64,000 nucleotides of DNA from assembly GCF_003072645.1 (NCBI RefSeq), contig NZ_CP028897.1:3485658-3549657 (forward strand), read 5' to 3'. Both the position numbers and the translations under genes were made by a program. How positions within the stretch are numbered: position 1 is the stretch's first letter; each line of letters begins with the position of its first letter. A model generated the notes under the pieces. It was not told the DNA's origin, did no database searches, and was given only the letters and a program-made list of their open reading frames with translations. This stretch comes from Dongshaea marina (GTDB lineage Bacteria > Pseudomonadota > Gammaproteobacteria > Enterobacterales > Aeromonadaceae). This document shows, one piece after another, positions 37,969-47,992 of the stretch.

Positions 37969-40131
37969 GTGGCACGCACTATTATGCTCATCCCGGTTGG
38001 TAGCGGAGTTGGTGTAACATCCGTCAGCCTGGGTATGATTCGAGCCATGGAACGCCATGGTGTGAACGTGAGCTTCTTCAAGCCGATAGCACAGCCTCGT
38101 CCGGGCGCGACCGGCCCAGAAAGCTCCACTGCTGTGATTCGTGCAGCATCCAATATCAATCCACCTGAGCCTTTTGCTCTGCAGTATGCAGAGAACATGA
38201 TCACTTCCAACAGCGACGCGATCCTGCTCGAAGAGATCGTGGCGCGCTTTGAGAATCATGTTAAAGACAGCACCGCTGAGGTGATCGTGGTTGAGGGGAT
38301 GGTACCAACAGACCACGCTCCGTTCGCCAACCACATTAACTATGATATCGCTAAGGCTCTGGATGCAGACATGGTGTTCGTGACCCATCCGGGTAACGAC
38401 TCCTCACAGAAGCTTAAAGAGCGCATTGAGCTGGCTTGCTCTAACTTTGGTGGCATCGACAATAAGCGCATTGTCGGCTGCATCATCAACAAGGTGGGTG
38501 CACCGATCGATGATCACGGCAATACCCGCCCCGATCTGATGGAGATGTTTGAAGCTCATCATCAGGGAGTTAGTGCCGATCACAACCATAACCTGGAAGT
38601 TCTGCAGGTCTTTGGTAAGACACCCCTGCGTATCCTGGGTTGCATCCCATGGAACACCAACCTGATCGCACCTCGTGCCAAAGATCTGGCGACTCATCTT
38701 CGTGCAACCATCCTGAACCAGGGTGAGATGAGCGAGCGTCGCCTGCATAACGTGACCTTCTGTGCCCGCTCTATCCCGAATATGATTGAGCACTTCCGTC
38801 CGGGTGGACTGCTGGTGACCTCTGGCGATCGCTCCGACGTGATCGTTGCGGCCTGCCTGGCATCGATGAATGGTGTCAAAATCGGCGCACTGTTGCTGAC
38901 CGGCAGCTACAAGCCTGAGCAACAGGTACTGAATCTGTGTCAACAGGCGATGGAAACCGGCCTGCCGATCTTTGTCACCTCGACCAACACCTGGCAAACC
39001 GCCATCCGCTTGCAGAATTTCAATGTTGAGATCCCGGTGGATGACTCCCAGCGTATCGAGCTGGTTCAGGACTATATTGCAGGTCACATCGACAAGCACT
39101 GGATCGAGTCTCTGACCTCTATCTCTTCGCGTCCACGTCGCCTGAGCCCTCCTGCGTTCCGCTATCAGCTGACCGAACAGGCTCGTCGCGCCAACAAGCG
39201 TATCGTACTGCCAGAGGGTGAAGAGCCGCGTACACTGAAGGCTGCAGCCATCTGTGCCGAGCGTGGTATTGCCCACCCTGTTCTTCTGGGGAACCCCGAA
39301 GAGATCCGCCGTGTGGCTGAGCAGCAGGGAATCATCATCAACGAGAATGTTCAGATCATCGATCCGGACAAGGCTCGTGCGCAGTATGTTGACCGCCTGG
39401 TTGAGATGCGTAAGCACAAAGGGATCACTGAAGTGGTTGCCAAAGAGCAGCTCAAAGACAATGTGGTTCTGGGCACCATGATGCTGGAGCGTGATGAGGT
39501 TGACGGTCTGGTGAGCGGCGCGGTTCACACCACAGCCAACACCATCCGTCCACCACTGCAGCTGATCAAGACTGCACCAAACTCTTCTCTGGTGTCATCT
39601 GTATTCTTCATGCTGCTGCCGGATCAGGTTCTGGTTTATGGTGACTGTGCCATCAACCCGGATCCATCCGCTGAGCAACTGGCTGAGATCGCCATCCAGT
39701 CCGCAGACTCTGCCCAGGCATTCGGTATTGAGCCCCGGGTTGCGATGATCTCCTACTCAACCGGCAGCTCTGGTAGCGGTGCGGATGTTGAGAAGGTACG
39801 TGAAGCAACCAAGCTGGCTCAGGAGAAGCGTCCTGATCTGGTGATCGACGGCCCACTGCAGTATGACGCAGCCGTCATGGAGAATGTCGCCAAGTCTAAG
39901 GCGCCGAACTCTCCGGTTGCCGGTAAAGCGACTGTGTTCGTATTCCCGGATCTGAACACGGGTAACACCACCTACAAGGCGGTACAGCGTTCAGCGGATC
40001 TGGTGTCTATCGGACCTATGCTGCAAGGCATGCGCAAGCCGGTAAACGATCTGTCTCGTGGCGCACTGGTTGACGATATCGTCTATACCATCGCCCTGAC
40101 CGCGATTCAGGCAAATAGCTCCAGCAACTAA
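37969..40131 (+). CDS. pta: Phosphate acetyltransferase (long form)
   Basis: 720 aa (E. coli 714). It converts acetyl-CoA and phosphate to acetyl phosphate. The GTG start at 37969 follows AAGGA by 8-9 nt. Order of domains: N-terminal P-loop-like/DRTGG region ([19 protein letters not shown], residues 1-350), then the catalytic PTA_PTB domain from about 390 ([54 protein letters not shown]). The stop is followed by a GGGCAG/CTGCCC hairpin. Confidence 0.98.
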   Translation: MARTIMLIPVGSGVGVTSVSLGMIRAMERHGVNVSFFKPIAQPRPGATGPESSTAVIRAASNINPPEPFALQYAENMITSNSDAILLEEIVARFENHVKDSTAEVIVVEGMVPTDHAPFANHINYDIAKALDADMVFVTHPGNDSSQKLKERIELACSNFGGIDNKRIVGCIINKVGAPIDDHGNTRPDLMEMFEAHHQGVSADHNHNLEVLQVFGKTPLRILGCIPWNTNLIAPRAKDLATHLRATILNQGEMSERRLHNVTFCARSIPNMIEHFRPGGLLVTSGDRSDVIVAACLASMNGVKIGALLLTGSYKPEQQVLNLCQQAMETGLPIFVTSTNTWQTAIRLQNFNVEIPVDDSQRIELVQDYIAGHIDKHWIESLTSISSRPRRLSPPAFRYQLTEQARRANKRIVLPEGEEPRTLKAAAICAERGIAHPVLLGNPEEIRRVAEQQGIIINENVQIIDPDKARAQYVDRLVEMRKHKGITEVVAKEQLKDNVVLGTMMLERDEVDGLVSGAVHTTANTIRPPLQLIKTAPNSSLVSSVFFMLLPDQVLVYGDCAINPDPSAEQLAEIAIQSADSAQAFGIEPRVAMISYSTGSSGSGADVEKVREATKLAQEKRPDLVIDGPLQYDAAVMENVAKSKAPNSPVAGKATVFVFPDLNTGNTTYKAVQRSADLVSIGPMLQGMRKPVNDLSRGALVDDIVYTIALTAIQANSSSN

Positions 40132-40185
40132 GCTTGAGTAGTGACGGGCAGTCCTGCGGGGCTGCCCTCTTCCCTTACCCGAGTC

Positions 40186-40551
40186 TCAAGAGGACTCTTC
40201 CCCCTCATCCCCCTGGACAACCTTGAGAAGCTCCTGCGCCTGGTGCGTCAAGCCCACGGTATCTTCCACATCCAACTGGATGGCGATTCCCTGTCCCGGA
40301 TGCTCTTCAAAGCCAGCGGTCTGCTCTATGGTATTGAGAATATCCCGTGCCATGTGCTCCTCTACCAGAAACAGCAGTACGTCGCGCTGCACCTCCAGTT
40401 GTAGCCCGAGGAAAGTGGTCTGGCGTTTGACCCCCTCTCCCCTGGCGTTATTAATCACGGTTACCCCGGTTGCTCCCGCCTGCCGGGCTGCATCCAGCAC
40501 ATTATCGGTAGCTGCATCATCCACAAATGCAATGATCAATTTAAATTTCAT
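40186..40551 (-). CDS. PII-like signalling protein of a DUF1538 operon
   Basis: 121 aa with a ferredoxin-like opening, [23 protein letters not shown], and the GATGVTVINNARGEG segment. This resembles the GATGxTxxxxxGxG turn of PII proteins at the nucleotide site. The T-loop region is short and lacks the uridylylated Tyr of GlnB. The ATG overlaps the end of the upstream DUF1538 gene by 4 bp, so translation is coupled. PII-like proteins beside transporters usually gate them in response to nucleotides; that role is inferred here. Confidence 0.75.
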   Translation of the reverse strand: MKFKLIIAFVDDAATDNVLDAARQAGATGVTVINNARGEGVKRQTTFLGLQLEVQRDVLLFLVEEHMARDILNTIEQTAGFEEHPGQGIAIQLDVEDTVGLTHQAQELLKVVQGDEGEESS

Positions 40552-41327
40552 GATCTCTCTCTAATTTTTGTCCATAGCTCAGAGATTTGAGCATACCCCA
40601 TGACGGTAATCATCGGGAATAAACTGGCAAAGGCGATCAGCCCGAAGCCATCGATCAGAGGACTTCGTCCCGGAACCGTCTCTGCCAAACCAAGACCCAG
40701 CGCCGTCACCAGGGGGACAGTTACCGTCGAGGTGGTCACACCACCCGAGTCATAGGCCAACGGAATAATCACCTTGGGAGCAAACAGAGTCTGGATCACC
40801 ACCACGATATAACCTGCAATGATGTAGTAATGGATAGGATCCCCCGCGACGATGCGATAGGAGCCAAGTGCTATCCCAAAGGCAACCCCAATGGCCACCG
40901 CAATTCTTAATCCCCATACATGTATGGTGCCACCAGAGACCTGCTCGGCCTTCATCGCAACCGCAATGAGGCTGGGCTCAGCGATGGTGGTCGCAAAACC
41001 GATGGCGGCAGCAAACAGGTAGACCCAATAGTAATCATGCCAATCCAACAAGGCCTCACCTGCGCCATGATGCTGGCTCACAATAAACTCAGGGCTGGTG
41101 AGCTGACGGGCCATCACCTCCCCCAGGGGGAACAGCGCTTTTTCGAGTCCAAGCAGGAACAAAGAGAGCCCTATGGTCACATAGATAAAGCCGATGATCA
41201 CCCGCTTGAGGTTTGGTACCTTGCGCCTGATCACAAACAGCTGAAAGGCAAAGATGATCACCACGATCGGCAACACATCTTTCACCGTAGACAGCAGGAT
41301 CATCAAACCATCTTTCAGCCAATCCAC
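40548..41327 (-). CDS. DUF1538 membrane protein, second subunit
   Basis: 259 aa with about six to seven helices. It shares blocks with the upstream paralogue: [18 protein letters not shown] (the other has [15 protein letters not shown]), [24 protein letters not shown] and [23 protein letters not shown]1538 protein pairs have been reported as two-component Na+/K+(Li+)/H+ antiporters (UmpAB in Halomonas, recalled from memory). It overlaps both neighbours (13 bp upstream, 4 bp downstream), so all three proteins are probably made in fixed ratio. Confidence 0.8.
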   Translation of the reverse strand: MDWLKDGLMILLSTVKDVLPIVVIIFAFQLFVIRRKVPNLKRVIIGFIYVTIGLSLFLLGLEKALFPLGEVMARQLTSPEFIVSQHHGAGEALLDWHDYYWVYLFAAAIGFATTIAEPSLIAVAMKAEQVSGGTIHVWGLRIAVAIGVAFGIALGSYRIVAGDPIHYYIIAGYIVVVIQTLFAPKVIIPLAYDSGGVTTSTVTVPLVTALGLGLAETVPGRSPLIDGFGLIAFASLFPMITVMGYAQISELWTKIRERS

Positions 41328-42052
41328 ATTCCATACCCCATAACAAAGATCATCGGTGTGAGTGATGCAAAAGCGATCAGGCCAAAGCCATCGACCATAG
41401 GATTACGCCCCTTGATTGAGGATGACAAGCCAACCCCCAGGGCTGTCACCAAAGGCACTGTGATGGTCGAGGTTGTCACGCCCCCGGAATCATAGGCGAT
41501 GCCTATGATCTCCCGGGGCGCAAAAAAGGTCATGATCACCACCAGGATATAACCGCTCACGATAAACACCTGGATCGGCCAGCCCTTGATGATCCGCCAC
41601 ACCCCGATCACAATCGCAAGTCCGACCGAGAAGGCAACCGTATAACGTAAACCGGATGCATAAGCCATCATCTCATGCTCGGTGTGGGCAATCATGCCGC
41701 CTTCTGCAGCCACCTCGGCAGCTTCCCGGGTCACGGCTATCAGAGCCGGCTCGGCAATGGTGGTGCCAAAACCCAGGCAGAATGCAAACAGCAGTAGCCA
41801 CCACACGCTACCCTTTTGGGCAAATTCATGAGCCATGGTCTCCCCGATGGGAAACAGGCCCATCTCAAGCCCAAAAATAAACAGGGTTAAGCCTGCAACA
41901 ACCAGCAGCAGGCCCTCGATAATACTCAGAACATGGGGAAGCGGTTGCTGGAGAACCACAAACTGAAAGAAGACGATCACGATAACTATCGGCAACAGAT
42001 CCCGAAAGCTACGGATGACCGCACGAAATAGAGCCAGAGATCCCTGGAGCAT
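41315..42052 (-). CDS. DUF1538 membrane protein, first subunit
   Basis: 245 aa, the promoter-proximal member of the three-gene operon, with AGGGAG just before the ATG. Helices include [15 protein letters not shown] and [23 protein letters not shown]. The conserved block [21 protein letters not shown] is shared with its partner. The acidic and small residues in these blocks are likely to line an ion path. Function as in the partner gene: a probable heteromeric cation/proton antiporter (family knowledge plus inference). Confidence 0.8.
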   Translation of the reverse strand: MLQGSLALFRAVIRSFRDLLPIVIVIVFFQFVVLQQPLPHVLSIIEGLLLVVAGLTLFIFGLEMGLFPIGETMAHEFAQKGSVWWLLLFAFCLGFGTTIAEPALIAVTREAAEVAAEGGMIAHTEHEMMAYASGLRYTVAFSVGLAIVIGVWRIIKGWPIQVFIVSGYILVVIMTFFAPREIIGIAYDSGGVTTSTITVPLVTALGVGLSSSIKGRNPMVDGFGLIAFASLTPMIFVMGYGMWIG

Positions 42053-42394
42053 ACTCTCCCTTCAGTCAGCTTTGTTAAGCAGATATTACATTCAGTATGT
42101 CAGATCTCCTGCGGGACGGGAGTAGATCCGGAAAATTTAACAGAGCTTTGTGAGTCTCCTCCTGTTTTAAGCCGAATTAACCCCTCCCTAACAGAGCTAT
42201 CACTCCTGAAAAACAGACTTTTGGTTTATTTCACTAAAGATGAAGTCTCCATAGATGCTTCAAAACCTGCGATCGGTTGGCTCACACACAGGTGTATCAC
42301 CCAGAAAGACTCAAACGCAAACGATAACGGGGTGGTAAAGGGACGCAAAATATCGCAAGCTAAGGCCTATTATGAGCACCAGGAAGGCGCACTC
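42053..42394. other. Intergenic region between the DUF1538 operon and yfcH
   Basis: About 340 bp between divergent units. The yfcH frame is open upstream to 42221, but the residues there (rich in Ser/Thr/Asn, no family match) precede the NAD-binding start. No other feature seen. Confidence 0.4.
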
Positions 42395-43288
42395 ATGAAG
42401 ATACTGATCACCGGCGGCAGCGGCTTTATTGGTCAGCACTTGATCCCACTGCTGAGACCTCATCACAGCTGTACCATTTTGACTCGCAATATTCGCAAGG
42501 CGCAGCATAGGCTGGGCTATCAGGTCCAATATCAGGACACCCTGGCGACTCTTCCCACGCTCAACGGTTTTGATGTGGTGATCAACCTGGCAGGAGAGCC
42601 AATCTTTGATAAGCGCTGGAGTCCGGCTCAAAAAGAGGAGCTGTGTCAAAGCCGCTGGGCTCTGACCGATCAGCTGGTAGAGCTGATCAAGCGCAGCCAA
42701 CACCCACCTCAGCTACTTATCAATGCCTCAGCCATAGGTATCTATGGCAACCAGGGTGAGCAGCGGCTCAATGAGAGCAGCCAGGGGATCCCCCATGACT
42801 TTGCCCAGGAGCTCTGCAATGGCTGGGAGCAGCGTGCCCGGGAAGCCGAATCAGAACATACCCGGGTCTGTATTGCACGAATTGGCTTGGTGCTGGGAGC
42901 TGATGGAGGCATGCTTAGACGTATGCTCCCCGCCTTTAAGCTGGGGCTGGGCGGCCACTTTGGAAATGGCCAGCAATTTATGTCCTGGATCCATATCAAG
43001 GATCTGGTCGCTGCCATCGGCTTTCTGCTGACCTACCCTAATGCCCAGGGCATCTATAATCTGTGCGCTCCAAATCCAGTTCCCGCCTGTGAATTTGCCA
43101 AGAGTCTGGCTCAAAAGCTCCACAGGCCGCACTTTATAAACCCTCCCGGCTGGTTTCTGCGCCCCATGCTCGGTGAGCGCGCCGAACTGCTCCTCGCAAG
43201 CCAACGGGTTGAACCTGAGCGATTATTGCAAGAAGGCTTTATGTTTCATTACCCAACTCTGGAGGAGGCATGGGATGAGCTCTTATAG
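42395..43288 (+). CDS. yfcH: YfcH-type NAD(P)-binding epimerase-like protein (TIGR01777 family)
   Basis: 297 aa from the ATG at 42395, with AGGAAGG just upstream. It begins with the Rossmann motif MKILITGGSGFIGQHL and continues with the family blocks VVINLAGEPIFDKRW, ASAIGIYGNQG, RIGLVLGADGGML and QFMSWIHIKDLVAAI. These are extended-SDR proteins related to the chloroplast SulA/cell-division factor; their bacterial reaction is unknown. E. coli yfcH lies in the same broad chromosomal area as ackA-pta. Confidence 0.9.
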   Translation: MKILITGGSGFIGQHLIPLLRPHHSCTILTRNIRKAQHRLGYQVQYQDTLATLPTLNGFDVVINLAGEPIFDKRWSPAQKEELCQSRWALTDQLVELIKRSQHPPQLLINASAIGIYGNQGEQRLNESSQGIPHDFAQELCNGWEQRAREAESEHTRVCIARIGLVLGADGGMLRRMLPAFKLGLGGHFGNGQQFMSWIHIKDLVAAIGFLLTYPNAQGIYNLCAPNPVPACEFAKSLAQKLHRPHFINPPGWFLRPMLGERAELLLASQRVEPERLLQEGFMFHYPTLEEAWDELL

Positions 43289-43407
43289 CCCTTTGCCATA
43301 TCCACAGTACAGAGGCGATACAGCTAAAATAAGCTCAGGGCTAAGATACCAACCAACCTGAATCATCATCTAAGATGACGATCAATTTTGATATATTGAT
43401 CCCAAAA

Positions 43408-43439
43408 TAAAAACGGACCGATAGCAACTATCGGTCCGG
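43408..43439 (-). terminator. Intrinsic terminator of the porin gene
   Basis: CGGACCGATAG/CTATCGGTCCG perfect 11-bp arms with a 3-nt loop. On the minus strand they are followed by TTTTTATTTT. Confidence 0.9.
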
Positions 43440-43525
43440 CCCAGTGTTGAGTCAAAAATGAGTTTTAGATGTGATATTTCAATTCATGATCTATCTTTAA
43501 ATTCTCATACGACCCAAAACTTTAA

Positions 43526-45097
43526 TTACCAGGAGGTCGTTAGCTGAACGCCAGCATTCCAGCCATTGGTATCACCATCATAAGCTCCACCACCGACAGA
43601 CATATCTTTATAGTCATTGGACCAGGTCGCATAAGTCAGATAAGTACGTAACTGAGTATTTACCCCAAGCTGAATAAATGGCATTACAGTCAGCTTACCC
43701 AGGGTACCGGAGCGTTTCTCTGGAAGATTTTGGTCTGTATTAACATAATCGGCACCGGCTTCAAATTGCAGGCCATAAATGTCGTTAAACATATAGCAGG
43801 GGCGCACACCGAAGGAGAACCAGTCACGGGTATGACCCTGACCATTAGTTATATTACCATTGCGGTCATGCTGATAGATACCGACAGTGGTCAGTTTCCA
43901 CTGCTTGCTTAATGGAATAGTAAAGAAGTCCAATGTACGGAAGGTATAAGCCTTATTCAGATCATAGTTATTAATCGTAATTGGAGTGTTATTGGTGCTA
44001 TATCCCAATGTCAGTTGGTCGGTGCCCGCCTTAAAGTTAGCGGATGAGCCATGACCATACATGATGGCGAAAGTATTCTTACCACCAAAGAAATTATCCG
44101 CATAGTTAAAGAAACCAACCCCGAAACCAGAGGCTGCCGCAGTTTCATAAGATGCTGTTGTTCCTGTAGAGCTATTGTAGGAATCTGCAGTTCCGCCAGC
44201 AGCATAAGAAGCATTTAACCAAATCCGGCTATGGGTATTCCCCATCTTGATATTATGGATCTGAAAGTCCAGGTTACTCTTAGATAAATTACCGTGATCG
44301 GTTCCAAGGTATTCCGCGGTGTAATCTGCCGGGATATCCGGACCACCGATGAAGGCAACATCCAGCTTCACCTCATCTCCCAGAGACAGGTTCTGGACCC
44401 CGGCACCGACACCGCTCATATCCAGAAAGTAGAAGTCGTTGATCTGGGATTGATCCAGACGGTAGAAGCGCTGACCGCCCCAGAAAGAGGCTCCGGGATC
44501 ACTGGCCAACACATTGTCGGCGCTGACATAGGCCTCGGAGATCCACAGGTTACTGGTGCTCTCCTGATGCTGAACAGAAGAGGTTGGTGTGTACGCATAG
44601 GAGACCCGAACTCTGGATTGCCAGTTGGGCTTGCCTGAATCAGGCTTCTCTAAACTGTTATATCCTAAAATCAGTTCACCATAGGTATCCGGCTCATTAC
44701 CCAGACGATATTTGGTTGGCGAGTCCGGATTTTGGAAGGGTGACATGGCATTACCATTTTTATTCACCCCGTAACCGGAACGGAAATATCCACCATAGGC
44801 GAAGTGTTTTAAGGTATCCAACTCGGAGGCCTCGGTGGTAGATTGAGTCTTAGCCACCATGGCTGATTTTTTATTTTCGGCTTTTGTTGTTTCTGATTGT
44901 TTGATCTGCTGGCTAATTTTATCGATCTGTTGCTGATAGTTTTTCTGCATCAGCGCCATATCATTTTTGATCTGTTGCAGCTGGGCCTGATAATCAGAGC
45001 TAGTGGTTGTCGCCGCATTCGCATTTTGACAGATAGCGGCACCAGAGAATGTCATTAATGCAGCTGAGATCATACATGACAGATATTTCTTGTTCAT
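43526..45097 (-). CDS. Maltoporin/ScrY-like sugar porin with N-terminal coiled coil
   Basis: 523 aa outer-membrane protein. A signal peptide (KKYLSCMISAALMTFSGAAI, ending near NANA) is followed by a Gln/Lys-rich coiled coil at residues ~35-70 (LQQIKNDMALMQKNYQQQI). From about residue 95 a LamB-type beta-barrel starts at FAYGGYFRSGYGV; WISEAYVSADNV and FWGGQRFYRLD resemble maltoporin strands, and the last residue pair is SW. ScrY-like porins have this N-terminal coiled coil. It is divergent from treB, and a TreR-like palindrome in each promoter suggests it imports trehalose across the outer membrane. Confidence 0.85.
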   Translation of the reverse strand: MNKKYLSCMISAALMTFSGAAICQNANAATTTSSDYQAQLQQIKNDMALMQKNYQQQIDKISQQIKQSETTKAENKKSAMVAKTQSTTEASELDTLKHFAYGGYFRSGYGVNKNGNAMSPFQNPDSPTKYRLGNEPDTYGELILGYNSLEKPDSGKPNWQSRVRVSYAYTPTSSVQHQESTSNLWISEAYVSADNVLASDPGASFWGGQRFYRLDQSQINDFYFLDMSGVGAGVQNLSLGDEVKLDVAFIGGPDIPADYTAEYLGTDHGNLSKSNLDFQIHNIKMGNTHSRIWLNASYAAGGTADSYNSSTGTTASYETAAASGFGVGFFNYADNFFGGKNTFAIMYGHGSSANFKAGTDQLTLGYSTNNTPITINNYDLNKAYTFRTLDFFTIPLSKQWKLTTVGIYQHDRNGNITNGQGHTRDWFSFGVRPCYMFNDIYGLQFEAGADYVNTDQNLPEKRSGTLGKLTVMPFIQLGVNTQLRTYLTYATWSNDYKDMSVGGGAYDGDTNGWNAGVQLTTSW

Positions 45098-45354
45098 CTT
45101 TATTCCTTATTTGAACAAACATCAAACCAAATTAAGGCACGGGAGTGCACAACTCAGAACTTACAGATTTAGTGATTCGCAAATTTTAAAAGGCAATAAA
45201 AACTTATTCTGCACAGGGATGCAGATTTATAATCTGGCATGAGTAGGGTTAATATATAGCGGATACAACAAATCAACCACAATTCGATAGCCAGTCAACA
45301 ATTAAGCGGATTCAGTATATTCTCAGCCTGACAAAGAATTCCACAGCAAAAATA

Positions 45355-45366
45355 GGGAACGTTCCC
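45355..45366. promoter_or_regulatory. TreR-like operator, porin side
   Basis: Perfect palindrome GGGAACGTTCCC. LacI/GalR-family regulators, including the trehalose repressor TreR, bind palindromes with a central CG of this kind. An identical copy lies 233 bp away next to treB. Confidence 0.75.
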
Positions 45367-45587
45367 ATACTGTGATCTGTCACACATTAATCCATGGCGA
45401 TAATAATCAAAATGAATTATTATTCATCCCACCTATCCCTTGTGGTAACTGGCCTGGCATTGAATATCATGACTTTGATGATAAAAAATATTCATATTTG
45501 TCTAATCAGAATATAGAAAACAATTGTGATAAAACTCCCATTTTATACTTTTTACCCTTGAAAACTTAGGGGTAACTCTGAAGAATT

Positions 45588-45599
45588 GGGAACGTTCCC
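45588..45599. promoter_or_regulatory. TreR-like operator, treB side
   Basis: Second copy of GGGAACGTTCCC, 22 bp before the treB ATG, where bound repressor would block transcription or early elongation. The two-copy layout would also allow DNA looping. Confidence 0.78.
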
Positions 45600-45621
45600 G
45601 CCATTAATAAAGGATCGACTC

Positions 45622-47067
45622 ATGGCTAAAATCAAAAAACAGGAGTTAGAGCAGCTTCTGGACTTGATTGGAGGACGCGACAATATCGTTAGCGTCAGTC
45701 ACTGTATTACCCGGATGCGCTTCGTATTAAGTGACCCAAACGAAGCTAATGTTAAGGGGATTGAGCAACTCCCCTCCGTCAAAGGCTGTTTTACCAATGC
45801 CGGTCAATTCCAGGTTGTCATCGGCCCTCAGGTTGATGAGTTTCATGCTCAATTCACCAAGCTGGCCGCCATTGGTGAGGTGAATAAGGAGGAGCTCAAG
45901 CAGATCGCCCGTCAGAACATGAGTGTTCTGGAACGAGCTATCTCCCACTTTGCCGAGATCTTTATACCCCTGATCCCAGCCATTGTTGCTGGCGGTCTGA
46001 TCCTGGGATTCCGTAACCTCATCGGTGACATCAACATGGTTGATGGTCATCCGCTGATGCAGGGTAGTCAATTCTGGACCGGTGTCTATAACTTCCTGTG
46101 GCTGATTGGTGAGGCGATCTTCTTCTTCCTGCCGGTTGGGATCTGCTGGAGTACGGTCAAGAAACTGGGTGGGACGCCCATCCTTGGGATAGTGCTGGGG
46201 ATCACCCTGGTCTCTCCACAGCTGATGAATGCCTATCAGCTCGGCAGCCAGATCCCACCGGTATGGAACTTTGGTTACTTTACCATCGCCAAGGTGGGCT
46301 ACCAGGCCCAGGTGATCCCTGCCCTGCTAGCCGGCCTGCTGCTGGCCTTTGTTGAAACCCGCCTTAAGAAGATCATTCCCGACTGCCTGACCCTGGTGCT
46401 GGTGCCGGTCCTGTCTCTCATCATCGCGGTGTTCCTGGCGCACGCCTTCATCGGCCCGGTCGGCCGTGAAATCGGCAATGGGGTTGGCTGGACCGTTCAG
46501 AAAGTGATGACCGGCCAGTTTGCGCCGATCGGTGCTGCCCTGTTTGGGTTCCTGTACGCACCACTGGTGATCACCGGCGTGCATCAAACCACCAACGCGG
46601 TGGATCTACAGTTGATAGGCCAGATGGGTGGTACCCCAGTGTTCCCACTGATTGCTCTATCCAACATAGCTCAGGGTTCAGCCGTGCTCGGAATCGTTCT
46701 GGTGAGCCGCAAGAAAAATGAGCGGGAAATCTCAGTTCCGGCGGTGATCTCCGCCTATCTCGGGGTCACAGAGCCTGCGATGTACGGAATAAACCTGCGC
46801 TACAAGTTCCCTATGCTGTGCGCCATGATTGGCTCGGCGGTCGCTGCCTGCATCTGTGGAATGAGCGGCGTTCTGGCCAATAGCATCGGTGTTGGTGGCC
46901 TGCCGGCAATCCTCTCGATTAAAACCGAGTTCTGGGGGGTCTACCTGTTTGCTTCGATGATTGCTATCGTCATTCCGGTGTTCCTGACCATGGCGGTCTA
47001 CAAGCGTAAAGAGCGCCGCAATGAGTTAAGCCTGGATACAGCGCCTGCAGCTCCTAAGATCTTTTAA
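45622..47067 (+). CDS. treB: PTS trehalose-specific EIIBC component
   Basis: 481 aa from the ATG at 45622 (AAAGGAT upstream). It takes up trehalose as trehalose-6-phosphate. The EIIB domain carries the phosphocysteine Cys28 in VSHCITRMRF. The EIIC domain (from ~110) has the matching E. coli TreB blocks GGLILGFRNxIGD, FLWLIGEAIFFFLPVGICWS, GVHQTTNAVDLQ and PAMYGINLRYKFPMLCAMIGS. There is no EIIA domain, so a glucose-type EIIA must be borrowed. The hydrolase gene treC is not next to it, unlike many relatives. Confidence 0.93.
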   Translation: MAKIKKQELEQLLDLIGGRDNIVSVSHCITRMRFVLSDPNEANVKGIEQLPSVKGCFTNAGQFQVVIGPQVDEFHAQFTKLAAIGEVNKEELKQIARQNMSVLERAISHFAEIFIPLIPAIVAGGLILGFRNLIGDINMVDGHPLMQGSQFWTGVYNFLWLIGEAIFFFLPVGICWSTVKKLGGTPILGIVLGITLVSPQLMNAYQLGSQIPPVWNFGYFTIAKVGYQAQVIPALLAGLLLAFVETRLKKIIPDCLTLVLVPVLSLIIAVFLAHAFIGPVGREIGNGVGWTVQKVMTGQFAPIGAALFGFLYAPLVITGVHQTTNAVDLQLIGQMGGTPVFPLIALSNIAQGSAVLGIVLVSRKKNEREISVPAVISAYLGVTEPAMYGINLRYKFPMLCAMIGSAVAACICGMSGVLANSIGVGGLPAILSIKTEFWGVYLFASMIAIVIPVFLTMAVYKRKERRNELSLDTAPAAPKIF

Positions 47068-47177
47068 ACTCAATTATCCAAATAAGGATGATAGCTGAGG
47101 GCAACTCCGTGAGTTGCCCTCAGCCTTATCTCACCATCGATATATTTTCAATTCATGCCATAGATAAAGGATTTAAC

Positions 47178-47534
47178 ATGGCTCATATCAGATCAAAGGA
47201 GCTGGATAAGCTCTTAGCCCTCCTGGGAGGAACCGATAACATCACCAGTGTCAGTCACTGTATTAGCCGGCTACGCCTGGTTCTTCAGAAGCTGGAACAG
47301 CCAGATATCAAACAGATTGAAAAACTTCCCTCGGTCAAGGGTTGCTTCCATCATCAGGGTCAACTCCAGGTGATCATAGGTCCGAATGTTGACAGATTCT
47401 ATGATGCTTTCACTAAAATTCTGGGAATATCTGAGACCCCTAAACAGGAGATAAAACAGGGAAACTGCAAAAATATGAGAACCGCTGAGCAAGCGCACAG
47501 CCATTTTCTACAATTCTTGACCTGGCCAAAATAA
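47178..47534 (+). CDS. Truncated second EIIB domain of a trehalose-type PTS
   Basis: 118 aa from MAHIRSKELDK at 47178. It parallels the treB EIIB domain residue by residue (LLGGTDNITSVSHCISRLRL; IEKLPSVKGCFHHQGQLQVIIGP), with phosphocysteine Cys28 kept. It then stops soon after the interdomain linker, at SHFLQFLTWPK, where EIIC should begin. It is either the remnant of a duplicated treB-like gene or a free-standing phosphocarrier. A Shine-Dalgarno-like AAAGGA lies upstream. It follows treB on the same strand by 110 bp. Confidence 0.7.
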   Translation: MAHIRSKELDKLLALLGGTDNITSVSHCISRLRLVLQKLEQPDIKQIEKLPSVKGCFHHQGQLQVIIGPNVDRFYDAFTKILGISETPKQEIKQGNCKNMRTAEQAHSHFLQFLTWPK

Positions 47535-47719
47535 AACACTTTCCAAAAGTGAAGCTATAAACGCGGGGGGCGATTTGATGCCATCAATGAAGTCAATAAG
47601 AGGTAAGCTCTCCCATCGGCAGCTCCAGGGAATGATCGAACTACCAGGTAACGAAGCCGTTGATGAAAAATAAATGCGGAATATAAAGAAGAGTCTTTAC
47701 TGATTTTCCAGGAGGAAGT

Positions 47720-47795
<76 letters not shown>

Positions 47796-47902
47796 CACCG
47801 AACGAGGCGAATAATAGGAAAACCTCGCCCCCCTGTCAACAACAAAAAGTGCTTTTTCGGGGACTTTAGACCAAGCGAACACACAAGCAGCAATCTGTGG
47901 AT

Positions 47903-47939
47903 AAAAAACGGGCAGAGGCCCGAAATTAAGCCCCTGCCC
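47903..47939 (-). terminator. Intrinsic terminator of ansB
   Basis: GGGCAGAGGC/GCCCCTGCCC arms with one mismatch. On the minus strand they are followed by TTTTTT. Confidence 0.85.
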
Positions 47940-47992
47940 TTTGATAACGAAATCAGCTGCCTGGCAGACGACGCCTGGCAGCTCCGGATAGA

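Larger units (their letters stand above)
45098..45621. other. Divergent promoter region of porin and treB
   Basis: 524 bp, AT-rich, without a gene. It carries two identical palindromes (listed separately). TGTGATCTGTCACA at 45371-45384 resembles a CRP site but has a 4-bp rather than 6-bp spacer. Confidence 0.6.

Noticed and set aside
37300-39528. Antisense open frames across ackA and pta (362 and 374 codons)
   Set aside because: The same codon-bias artefact. Both known genes are complete on the plus strand.
45371-45384. CRP site TGTGATCTGTCACA in the porin-treB region
   Set aside because: The spacer between the half-sites is 4 bp, not 6. The alternative alignment matches only three of five bases in the second half.
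47535-47719. Integration of a mobile element at tRNA-Ala
   Set aside because: No integrase gene and no duplicated tRNA 3' end seen. The truncated EIIB nearby is suggestive only.
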